Below are positions 1-6,855 of a stretch of DNA of 64,000 nucleotides, in pieces; position 1 is the stretch's first letter, and every line of letters begins with the position of its first letter. The stretch spans positions 62,001 to 126,000 of the forward strand of contig JAHHGT010000008.1 in NCBI GenBank assembly GCA_019359745.1, read 5' to 3'. The stretch is from Aphanothece saxicola GSE-SYN-MK-01-06B (GTDB taxonomy: Bacteria > Cyanobacteriota > Cyanobacteriia > PCC-6307 > Cyanobiaceae). Both the position numbers and the translations under genes were made by a program. A model generated the notes under the pieces. That model saw nothing but the letters and a program-made list of their open reading frames with translations, searched no databases and was not told the DNA's origin.

Positions 1-355
1 CTCCATCGGCGGCTACGACGACTGGTACATCCCGGCCCTCTACGAGCTGGAGATCCTCTACCGGCGCTTCAAGCCGGACAACAGCGAGGGCAGCACGCCA
101 GGCTTCGGGGCGAACGCCTACGCCATTCCCGCCACCACCGCCAACTACTCCGGCGTGATTCCAGCCCAGACCGCCGTGGCGCTGTTTACGACCGGCGGCG
201 CCCAGGCGTTCTTTTCCGGCGGGATTGGCACCTCCACCCAGGACTCGGCCACCACCCACCAGGTGCAGGACTGGTACTACGGCAACTGGGATCCGCTGAG
301 CAAGACCACGGCTCAGACGGTGCGGGCGATTCGAAAGATCGCCGTGGTGCCCTGA
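1..355 (+). CDS. Phage-like structural protein, C-terminal part (5' end outside window)
   Basis: The frame is open from the first bases and ends with TGA at 353-355, so only the C-terminal ~117 residues are visible. The segment GGYDDWYIPALYELEILY near the left edge and the end TVRAIRKIAVVP resemble the pattern of DUF1566/Lcl C-terminal-type domains (GGYxDWxxPxxxEL ... VRxxR), which often occur in phage tail or surface proteins. It is followed 3 bases later by another gene on the same strand, and the next genes overlap, as in a virion module. The family match is from memory of the motif pattern; a definite function cannot be given. Confidence 0.6.
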   Translation, partial: SIGGYDDWYIPALYELEILYRRFKPDNSEGSTPGFGANAYAIPATTANYSGVIPAQTAVALFTTGGAQAFFSGGIGTSTQDSATTHQVQDWYYGNWDPLSKTTAQTVRAIRKIAVVP

Positions 356-358
356 GCC

Positions 359-769
359 ATGCCCTGGGTCGCCAGACAGGAGGGACCGCGCCGGCTCAGC
401 CAGAGCCTGCTGCTCCCGATCGCCGCCGGCCCCCAGGTGGCACCACTGAGCTTCGATCGGCTGGGCAGTGCCGGGCTGCTGCTGCTCGTCAGCTGCGACA
501 TCCCGGCCTGGCTCAGCCTCTACGTCTCGGACGCCGCCGCCCTCGCCGACGCCAATCGGCCCCAGAGCGCCGATCCGGATCCGGCGGCTGGCGTGGTGCT
601 CGATGCCGTCTTTACAGAAGACAGCGCGGTGCTGCGCCTGCCGCCGGGGGTGAGCTGGGCCAACCAGGACGATCCCCCCGCCGCCCTGCTGCATGGCCGG
701 CTGCGCACCGACCAGGGCCAACCCATCGAGGCGATGCTGTCGATCAGCAGCCTGCTGCTGGCGCTTTGA
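359..769 (+). CDS. Hypothetical protein of phage-like module
   Basis: A 136-residue protein without recognised domain. It starts at ATG 3 bases after the previous stop and its TGA overlaps the ATG of the next gene (TGATG at 767-771), so it sits in a translationally coupled run of four genes. It is rich in Leu, Ala and Asp, has no clear membrane segment beyond one moderately hydrophobic stretch near residue 45, and no cysteine-rich or catalytic motif. The packing and the lack of resemblance to cellular families fit a virion or tail accessory protein; this is inference only. Confidence 0.6.
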   Translation: MPWVARQEGPRRLSQSLLLPIAAGPQVAPLSFDRLGSAGLLLLVSCDIPAWLSLYVSDAAALADANRPQSADPDPAAGVVLDAVFTEDSAVLRLPPGVSWANQDDPPAALLHGRLRTDQGQPIEAMLSISSLLLAL

Positions 770-1632
770 TGGCGGCGATCCTCACCGATCTCTCCCGCCG
801 CGGCGATCAGGGCTTCCCGCTGCCGGATCTCTTCACCGACGTGGAGGCCCTTTTGGCCAGCTGGCTGGTGGCGGCCAACGCCCAGAACCCCACCCAGCTG
901 CTCGAGGTGCTCACCGGCCCGGCCGCCGATGCCGAGCATCTGGGCTGGACGATCCGCGCCACCCTCGCCGCCACCAGCGGCGGTGCCCCTGTCCAGCTGA
1001 TGAGCCAGTGGGTCGCAACCCTGGCCGGCACCACCGCCACCACAGCGGTGGGCCTGGCCGCCGGCCACAACCCCAACGGCGGCCTCGGCGCCCACGGCCT
1101 GCTCAGCGGCGGCCAGTTCCACGCCCCGGCATCAAGCCTCAATCCCGCGGAGCCTTACCCGGCCCTGGCCTGGGTCGTGCGCAGCCTGGCTCCGGGTCAG
1201 GAATACTTCGGCTTCTGCCTCTCGCTGCACACCTTCTCCACCCGCCAGGCGGTGGTGCTGCTGATCGCCAAGGACGTCACCTCAGGCCTCTGGCACCTGC
1301 ACAACACCACCATGGGCGGCCTCCAGTGCATGGTCGCCTGGAACCTCGCCGCCGCCAGGGAGATCTTCGCGACGGCCCTGTGGAGCGAGTTCTTTAACGG
1401 GCCCCCGTTCGCCTTGCGCCACCCTTCGGCCTGGATGCTGGCAACCCCTTCGATCGTCCATGTCACCCCCCTGCCGCCGCTGCGCCGCTGGGATCCGGTG
1501 GTGTTGCCGGCGGACTTCGGCACCTACAACCGCACCTTCGCCACCGGCGGCTACCTCAAAGCCGCCAACGGCAGCGAGTGGCTGGTCTTTGGCCCCAGCC
1601 GCCTGGCGGTTCGTCTCATCGACGCCCCATGA
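769..1632 (+). CDS. Hypothetical protein of phage-like module (~287 aa)
   Basis: Start taken at ATG 769, which overlaps the preceding TGA; a TTG one codon upstream is also possible. The product is rich in Ala, Gly, Thr and Trp, with segments such as SGGQFHAPAS and AWNLAAAREIF that look like a globular or beta-rich structural protein rather than an enzyme. No signal peptide or membrane helix is visible. The stop TGA (1630-1632) overlaps the next ATG. It probably belongs to the same virion/tail set as its neighbours, but I do not recognise the family. Confidence 0.6.
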   Translation: MAAILTDLSRRGDQGFPLPDLFTDVEALLASWLVAANAQNPTQLLEVLTGPAADAEHLGWTIRATLAATSGGAPVQLMSQWVATLAGTTATTAVGLAAGHNPNGGLGAHGLLSGGQFHAPASSLNPAEPYPALAWVVRSLAPGQEYFGFCLSLHTFSTRQAVVLLIAKDVTSGLWHLHNTTMGGLQCMVAWNLAAAREIFATALWSEFFNGPPFALRHPSAWMLATPSIVHVTPLPPLRRWDPVVLPADFGTYNRTFATGGYLKAANGSEWLVFGPSRLAVRLIDAP

Positions 1633-2855
1633 CCCTCACGGCCTGTGCCCGCACCTGGGGCCCGGACACCTACAACTGGGCCAGCAGCGCCGCCACCGAT
1701 GTCGGCATGCGGCTGCATGAGGCCTTCTCCGCCTTCGCCGCCGCGGCAAACGCCAACCCGGCCAATACCGATCTGCAGCTCAGCGTGCTGCGCAATCACG
1801 CCAGCGCCACCGGCAGCACCAGCTACGGCTTCGTGTGGCGCCTCGGGCACCCCACCTCCCCCCTGGTGCTGAGCTTCCACAACGTCTCCCTGGCCCAGGG
1901 CTTCAGCTCCAGCACCGCCAGCGCCCTGCTGCGCCTGGGCCTGGCCAGCAACTGGATCGATGACACCAGCAACGGCGGCTACGGCAACTTTTCTTCCACC
2001 CTGCTGAGCGCCAACCGGGGCCTCTCCCACTACGGGCCCAGCGGGACGCCTGCGGTGGCGGGGCTGGAGGGGACCCTGATCGTCGTCTTCGATGCCACCC
2101 CAGGGGCGGAGTTCTTCCTGGCCACCCTGCTGCGCCCCGGCGATGACAACTACAGCCTCAACCTCTCGATCCTGCTGTTCCGCAGCCCGGCGGTCAGCGG
2201 CTGGAACCTCTGGTTCCACCGCGCCCGCGCCTACATCGGCATGTTCAGCTCCAACGATCGCTGGAGTTGGCGCGGCCAGTCCCCGGAGGTCGTCAGCTTC
2301 GTTTCAGGCGCCTCCGGCACCCAGCAGATCAACGCCCCCATCGCCTGGCAGGTCATCCCGCTGGCCACCGGTGCGGTGCAGTTCAACAGCGTCCAACCCC
2401 GTCTTCTCCTGCCACCCCTGCTCTGGAATGGCGACAACCAGCACACCGACCCCCGCCGCCTGGCTCGTTTCAGTGACCCCGCCGGTGGCGGCACCTACTA
2501 CCAGCTCGGCGCCGCTGGTGGCGCCGTCGATGACCTCTGGCTCCGGCTCCCCTCCAGCCCTCCGCCGTCTGTGTTGAGTGGCTGGGCGGCCATCGGTTCA
2601 CTCAGCTGGCGCAGCCTCAGCGATCGCTTCTCCGTCATGGCCCTGCCGCCGCTCTCCCCCTCCCTGATCGGACCGGCGAGCGTGCCGGATCTGATCACGG
2701 ACTGGAGCCCCAACGCCGCCGGCCTGGCCGGCGTGCAGCAGCACCCGCTCTATGCCCAGCAGCTGGCTGCCGCTGGTGGCATGGGCGGGGGAACGGGCGG
2801 CGGCGGCGGATCGGGCCGGCCCGCCACCGGCGTGCTCTGGCCAAGGCGGCAGTAA
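1629..2855 (+). CDS. Hypothetical Gly-rich-tailed protein of phage-like module (~408 aa)
   Basis: Start chosen at ATG 1629 because it overlaps the previous stop in an ATGA arrangement; the frame is open a little further upstream. The protein is long, aromatic- and Ser/Gly-rich, with no enzymatic motif, and ends in a Met/Gly-rich low-complexity tail (around residues 385-400) before GRPATGVLWPRRQ. The composition suits a tail-tip or adhesin-like virion component. It is the last gene of the plus-strand run; the following genes lie on the other strand. Function not recognised. Confidence 0.6.
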   Translation: MTLTACARTWGPDTYNWASSAATDVGMRLHEAFSAFAAAANANPANTDLQLSVLRNHASATGSTSYGFVWRLGHPTSPLVLSFHNVSLAQGFSSSTASALLRLGLASNWIDDTSNGGYGNFSSTLLSANRGLSHYGPSGTPAVAGLEGTLIVVFDATPGAEFFLATLLRPGDDNYSLNLSILLFRSPAVSGWNLWFHRARAYIGMFSSNDRWSWRGQSPEVVSFVSGASGTQQINAPIAWQVIPLATGAVQFNSVQPRLLLPPLLWNGDNQHTDPRRLARFSDPAGGGTYYQLGAAGGAVDDLWLRLPSSPPPSVLSGWAAIGSLSWRSLSDRFSVMALPPLSPSLIGPASVPDLITDWSPNAAGLAGVQQHPLYAQQLAAAGGMGGGTGGGGGSGRPATGVLWPRRQ

Positions 2856-2973
2856 CGGCGCGCCGCCTACGACGCGTGCCAGCGCAGGGCTGCGGACATC
2901 GCAACAGCAAACACGCGCTTCGTGGTGTCGACGGGACGGGGGCCCAACGGGCGCCTGCGGTGCTCCGCCCATC

Positions 2974-3384
2974 TCAGCGCCGCCGCGACGGCGACCTGGC
3001 CAGGTGATGCACCGCATGGGCCACCACCCCAAACAGTCCCGAGCGATCGAACGACTCCAGATCCAGCACGATCACCGCTTCCCCGGCGCGTTGCGGCTCC
3101 AGCAGCCACTGCTCCCCCTCACACCGCAGCGGCCGCAGCAGAAACACCCCCCGGTGGGCCACGATCACCACATCGCCGCTGCGGGGCTCGACACTGCGGT
3201 CGATCACGAGCAGGTCGCCGTCGTGGATGCCGTGGCTGCGCAGCCCATGGCCGCTGACCCGCATGTAGAAGCTGCAGGTTGGATGGGGCACCAGGGCGCC
3301 GTGGAGATCCAAACCCTCCTCATCGGCGCTGACGCTGCAAGGAATCGGTTGGCCCAGGGGCAGCTCGGCCAGCATCGTCCCCAT
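2974..3384 (-). CDS. UmuD/LexA-like (S24 family) protein lacking the catalytic dyad
   Basis: A 136-residue protein matching the C-terminal S24 peptidase fold of UmuD: residues 40-71 read FYMRVSG..., then HGIHDGDLLVIDRSVEPRSGD, almost the UmuD consensus. In active UmuD the motif is VSGDSM with the Ser nucleophile; here it is VSGHGL (Gly at residue 47). The Lys expected in the TVKRL segment is replaced in FLLRPL (Arg at 84). Self-cleavage should therefore be impossible unless other residues substitute. Start at ATG 3384 is 7 bases from a LexA-box-like site (3392-3405). No umuC is seen in the window. It may be a decayed phage or SOS regulator. Confidence 0.75.
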   Translation of the reverse strand: MGTMLAELPLGQPIPCSVSADEEGLDLHGALVPHPTCSFYMRVSGHGLRSHGIHDGDLLVIDRSVEPRSGDVVIVAHRGVFLLRPLRCEGEQWLLEPQRAGEAVIVLDLESFDRSGLFGVVAHAVHHLARSPSRRR

Positions 3385-3391
3385 CCGCAGC

Positions 3392-3405
3392 AGTACAGAT
3401 GTCCT
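3392..3405 (-). promoter_or_regulatory. LexA-box-like site upstream of the UmuD-like gene
   Basis: The bases AGTACAGATGTCCT match the published cyanobacterial LexA consensus RGTACNNNDGTWCB at all but one position and are nearly palindromic. The site ends 7 bases before the ATG of the UmuD-like gene, a usual place for SOS repression. It also lies in the 68-base space between that gene and the one upstream on the same strand. Binding is inferred. Confidence 0.5.
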
Positions 3406-3452
3406 ACTACGGATGGAGCCTCTCCGGCCTGCTCTCCGCAGCAGCGTGGCCC

Positions 3453-3800
3453 TCAGCCGCCGGGGCCGCCGCCCCGCACCGGCAGGCGCACCAGACGCCC
3501 TCGCACCTGGCCCCATTCGCTGCGCCGCCGCGGCAGCGGCGCACCCCGCAGCAGCGCCTCGATCCGCTCCACCAGGCAGCGCGGCACCAAACCCCCGCTG
3601 ACCTGCTCCCGGGGGGTGAGGAAGCTGCCGCTGTGCAGCGGGCTCCAGTGGGCCTGCTGCCAATGCAGCAGCCGGCCGGCCTTGCCCCGCTTCTCGAACA
3701 GCACCAGCGCACGGGCTCCAGGGCGGAAGCTGGGCAGCAGGGTGACGCGCCAGCGGATCCCGCTGCGCTGAACATCAAGAAGGATCTGAACACCGGCCAT
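3453..3800 (-). CDS. Hypothetical small basic protein (115 aa)
   Basis: Starts MAGVQILLDVQ at ATG 3800 and ends GGGPGG. It is basic, with a mid segment WQQAHWSPLHSGSFLTP and several Arg-rich patches near the C-terminus; no family is recognised. It lies just upstream of the UmuD-like gene on the same strand with the LexA-box-like site between them. Phage or mobile-element genes of this size often carry unknown DNA-associated functions, but nothing in the sequence proves that. Competing open frames on the plus strand look like GC-driven shadows. Confidence 0.5.
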   Translation of the reverse strand: MAGVQILLDVQRSGIRWRVTLLPSFRPGARALVLFEKRGKAGRLLHWQQAHWSPLHSGSFLTPREQVSGGLVPRCLVERIEALLRGAPLPRRRSEWGQVRGRLVRLPVRGGGPGG

Positions 3801-4042
3801 GGCCGCAGCGGTGAAGGACCCGACCTCCCGGCGGGCCCGCGCAAGGGCTGGCCGGCGCCCTTGGCACCAGCTGCTGTGGGCAGAAAGCAGCCGGCGGAGG
3901 CCAGCTCGCGAAGCCCTTGCGCGAGGCCCGCAGGATGGGGAGGGCCGCCACCGCCTCTTCTGGCTCGCGAACCGATCCCGTCGCTAAAGCGACTGTCTTA
4001 CCCTACTGACCCCGACTAGCCTTTCGCAGCGATAGCAGCCTC

Positions 4043-4288
4043 ATGGCTATGGATCTGCTCTGCACTGGCACTGACAAGCAGACCGTCGACACCCTCCTCC
4101 TGCCGGAGCGCAGCCTCGTGAGGCGGTGGTCGCTCCTGGCCATCCAGCAGGCCAACCCGTCGACCTTCATGCGCCACCAGTACGCCCGCCACGCCGCGGC
4201 TCGCATGCTGGCTGCCTGCAGCGACTGGTTGGAGAGCAACGGCCACCGCCACCTCGCCGCCGCCATGCGCGAGCAGCTCAAGGCCTGA
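4043..4288 (+). CDS. Hypothetical small protein (81 aa)
   Basis: Reads MAMDLLCTGT at the N-terminus and has a helical middle and C-terminal half (RHQYARHAAARMLAACSDWL, AAAMREQLKA). There is no recognised domain. Its 3' end overlaps the 3' end of the convergent ArdC-like gene by 11 bases. It sits in the island between two minus-strand gene groups. Composition is protein-like and a reading frame in the opposite direction over the same bases is less convincing; still, function is unknown. Confidence 0.45.
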   Translation: MAMDLLCTGTDKQTVDTLLLPERSLVRRWSLLAIQQANPSTFMRHQYARHAAARMLAACSDWLESNGHRHLAAAMREQLKA

Positions 4289-5282
4289 GCGACTCAGCCG
4301 GTGGCCTCAGGCCAGGATCCGCAGCTCCGCCTCCCGATGCCGCTGCAGGGATTGGATCTCCGGCCGGCTCCTCGGGACAGGGCGCCTCCGGGCACAACAG
4401 ATCCACCGCTTGGCGCGCCTCGCTGATCACCTGCAGCAGCACCTTCGGGGACTCGCGCAACACAGAGATCCAGCTCTGCAGATAGGCGGCGTGATGGGCC
4501 AGCTCGCAACCGATCTGCAGCCGCTGGCCGATCAGCACACTGCCCAGCTCGGCCACCAGCTCCTCGCGGGCATAGCCGCGGGAGCCAAACGCACCAGATA
4601 GATCCCGCTTCAGGCGGGATTCGTGGCACGTGGAGTGAATGCACTCGTGGGCCCAGGTGGCATAGAGCGCAGCCGGCGAGTGGAAGGCCTCGCGCTCGGG
4701 CAGCTGGATGCGATCGGCGCCGAGGGCATAGAAGGCCCGCTCACCGCCCCAGCCAACCGGCACCTCCCAGGCCTGCAGCACCTCCTCGGCCTGCTCGATC
4801 CGCTCCAGCGGTGCCCTGGGCTGCACCTGCGGCAGCCGGGCTTCGATCAGAGCGGCGAGCGCCTCGCCTTCCAGATCGCAGGCATTGAACACCGGCACCG
4901 GCCGGTAGCGTGCCCAGCTGCGCAGCACCGGCTCACCCTCGCTGCCCTCCTTTTCGCTGGACTGCAGCTGGGGCCGCAGGATGCGAACCGACTTCGATCC
5001 CTTGCGCGGGAAGAGGCCCAGCTTCTTCGCCTCGGCGAAGCCGCACCAGAACGGCAGCTCAGCGCCCCGCATGGCCATCCCCAGCTCCAGGAGGATGGGA
5101 TTGCCGCCCCGGTAGGCCCGGCCGCTGAGCAAATTGCTGTGGACGCCGCCACCGCGGCTATCCCATGGCCGGCGCCAGGGTGTGCTGCCGGCCTCGAGCA
5201 GCTCGATCAGATCGCGCACCATCGCCTCCTCGGGCGAGGGACCGGAGAACCTGTGGCGGCGCGTGGTGGTGGATGCGGCCAT
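4278..5282 (-). CDS. ArdC-family antirestriction protein / zincin-like metallopeptidase
   Basis: Start placed at ATG 5282 (MAASTTTRRHRF), giving 334 residues. The N-terminal half matches the ArdC/DUF1738 single-strand-DNA-binding domain (RDLIELLEAGSTPWRRPW, then SGRAYRGGNPILL). The C-terminal half is a zincin-like peptidase: HECIH at about 212-216 followed by EELVAELGS with a likely third zinc ligand Glu near 247. ArdC proteins of plasmids and integrative elements protect incoming DNA against host restriction, and related proteins assist transfer. Its presence near phage-like genes and a tRNA supports a mobile origin. The C-terminal ~40 residues are Pro/Ala-rich and unstructured. Confidence 0.85.
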   Translation of the reverse strand: MAASTTTRRHRFSGPSPEEAMVRDLIELLEAGSTPWRRPWDSRGGGVHSNLLSGRAYRGGNPILLELGMAMRGAELPFWCGFAEAKKLGLFPRKGSKSVRILRPQLQSSEKEGSEGEPVLRSWARYRPVPVFNACDLEGEALAALIEARLPQVQPRAPLERIEQAEEVLQAWEVPVGWGGERAFYALGADRIQLPEREAFHSPAALYATWAHECIHSTCHESRLKRDLSGAFGSRGYAREELVAELGSVLIGQRLQIGCELAHHAAYLQSWISVLRESPKVLLQVISEARQAVDLLCPEAPCPEEPAGDPIPAAASGGGAADPGLRPPAESLRP

Positions 5283-5436
5283 CGGGAAGGGCGCAAAGGA
5301 CGCCGACGTGCCTGCGCGGGTGAGCGCAAGGGCGGGAGGCCCGCCAGGGCCGAACCGCTCGCGCAGCCCTTGCGCCATCCCGCGCACACTGAGGCACCCT
5401 GCGCGCCTGCCTTTCAACAAAAGGGAGCCCTACAGC

Positions 5437-5769
5437 TCATGCTGTGACACGCCTTTGCGCTTCCAGCCAGAGCAGCGCAGAGCGGATCACCTCGGCGTGG
5501 CAGGCCAACGGCGCGCACCAGCACAGCAGCTCCAGCGGGCCCACTTGGGCCTGGGCCAGCAACTGCTCCAGCTCGCGCAGTTGCAGCGAGCCGGGCACCT
5601 GCAGCTGGGCCCAGAGCCAATGCCGGTAGCGGGCAATCACCTCAGCGCGGCTTCCATCGCGGCCGAGCTGGAAGGGATTGCCCAGCGGGCTGGGCCGGCC
5701 CACATAGACCTGACCGGGCAGGGGATCAGAGAGCCTGCTTCGCCGGGCTTTGCCGATCGTGATCTCCAT
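5437..5769 (-). CDS. DUF4326 family protein
   Basis: Start at ATG 5769 (MEITIGKARRSRL) gives 110 residues. The segment VYVGRPSPLGNPF, followed by a helical stretch and LLCWCAPLACHAEVI, is the DUF4326 signature. This small family is common in phages and mobile elements; its biochemical role is not established. It is the first minus-strand gene after the tRNA and shares strand with the ArdC-like gene 154 bases downstream. An upstream in-frame extension with another ATG exists but lacks family similarity. Confidence 0.75.
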   Translation of the reverse strand: MEITIGKARRSRLSDPLPGQVYVGRPSPLGNPFQLGRDGSRAEVIARYRHWLWAQLQVPGSLQLRELEQLLAQAQVGPLELLCWCAPLACHAEVIRSALLWLEAQRRVTA

Positions 5770-6139
5770 GGCGCCTCCACCTGGTAACAACACCCAACGC
5801 CACAAGAGCATCAGCGGAAGTGGCAGAAATTGGTGATGGTTCCAGTGGACGCCTGAGGCAAGATCTGCAGAAGAGGCACCAAAATTCTGGAAACCATCCC
5901 TCGGCCGAGCTGAGCAGCTTCAGAATCAAGCTTCTGCCGTAAGGCTTGGCTGCAGATTATGGCGTGGAGCAGTGCATTCCGCAACGCTGTGCGAATGGCG
6001 CACGACGGGGAATGAGCAGCGTTCAGTATCGCTTTGCAGCATGACCACCCCATCGTCCAAAGGCCTGCCCGAATCAGGGCGCTGGACGTTTTGTGCTCAT
6101 TTTGTGCTCAACCCGCTGGGCCAATCCCTGAAAAGTCAA
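5770..6139. other. Non-coding gap at island edge next to tRNA-Pro
   Basis: About 370 bases with no convincing gene. It is less GC-rich than the surroundings. Towards the tRNA it contains an 11-bp tandem repeat (6089-6110) and lies exactly where the 3' flank of an integration site would be. No integrase gene or recognisable integrase fragment was found, so an attachment site can only be suspected. Confidence 0.5.
6089..6110. repeat. 11-bp perfect tandem direct repeat
   Basis: TTTTGTGCTCA occurs twice back to back, about 30 bases from the 3' end of the tRNA-Pro gene. Read on the minus strand it gives GAGCACAAAATGAGCACAAAA. Tandem short repeats beside a tRNA 3' end can be integrase arm-binding sites; here this is only an inference from position. 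Confidence 0.6.
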
Positions 6140-6213
6140 TCGGGGCGACAGGATTCGAACCTGCGACCTAGTGCTCCCAAAGCACCCGCGCTACCAAACT
6201 GCGCCACGCCCCG
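6140..6213 (-). tRNA. tRNA-Pro (anticodon TGG)
   Basis: The minus strand folds into a complete cloverleaf: acceptor CGGGGCG/CGCCCCG, D arm GCGC..GCGC, anticodon stem-loop GGTGC-TTTGGGA-GCACT with anticodon TGG, and T arm GCAGG-TTCGAAT-CCTGT. The discriminator base is A and CCA is not encoded. tRNA genes are frequent integration targets; the mobile-looking genes lie on its 3' side. Confidence 0.97.
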
Positions 6214-6570
6214 TCGGTTCACCTTAGTCCACGATCCGGGATCAACCCTTGCAGAGACGGCAACCCAGACGCTGAAAGGGGTCTGTGATGGGTTCTGGAC
6301 CAACAGCCTGCTTGGCCCGGACAGGCTTCATCTGCGCCATGCCGATGCCCTCCCCTTCTGGGTGCGGGGCTTGAGGAGCAGCCTGCTGTGCAGGGTTGGA
6401 AAGCCATGGGCCTGAAGGGGACCGCACAAACGGCACCAGTCCCCTAGGGGAGGTTCCCCACCGGCCCTACCGTCGCAATGTCAGCAGGACCGTGGCAAGC
6501 TCTGCGCCCACCTACCACCGCAGGCAGCAGCTCTGGCCCCAAGGCTTCTCCGAAGGAGTAGCGATGACTG
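6214..6570. other. Gene-poor stretch upstream of tRNA-Pro
   Basis: No supported gene. It should contain the tRNA promoter close to 6214-6260, but I cannot point to clear -10/-35 boxes. Short open frames here overlap or have atypical composition. The right end runs into an IS3 relic. Confidence 0.5.
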
Positions 6571-6855
6571 GCGGATGCGGAGCTGGACAAGGCCATGCGC
6601 AACGAGCTGGCCGATGGAAACTTCTGAGTCAGGAATTGCCGCTGAAGAGCCGTCACGGCTCGAGGGAGCGGCTCAAGCTCTCGCCACCACCCACTCACTA
6701 ACGCATGGACACTGGACCCGAGTTCATTGCCCACGCACTGCAGGAATGGTGCACAGGCAGCGGGTCCGATACGGCGTCCATCGCGACCAGGTTTCCGTGG
6801 GAGAAACCATTCGTGGAATCATTCAACAGCCGGCTCAAGAATGAATGTCTGATAA
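6571..6855 (+). mobile_element. IS3-family transposase relic (OrfA tail and OrfB C-terminal fragment)
   Basis: Bases 6571-6627 encode ADAELDKAMRNELADGNF and a stop, the pattern that ends many IS3-family OrfA proteins. Bases ~6705-6852 encode DTGPEFIAHALQEWC and PWEKPFVESFNSRLKNECL, the second half of the DDE integrase core (with the DNGPEF-type Asp region and the final Glu region) of IS3 OrfB. Everything between, including most of OrfB, is missing, and no terminal inverted repeats were identified. The relic overlaps the 3' end of the convergent TPR gene, whose last residues are read from its complement. Confidence 0.75.

Noticed and set aside
3399..4019. Plus-strand open frame of 206 codons
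   Set aside because: Low-complexity Ala/Pro/Arg translation opposite a more plausible minus-strand gene at 3453-3800.
5972..6415. Plus-strand open frame running through the tRNA-Pro gene
   Set aside because: It crosses a complete tRNA gene on the opposite strand and has no protein similarity.
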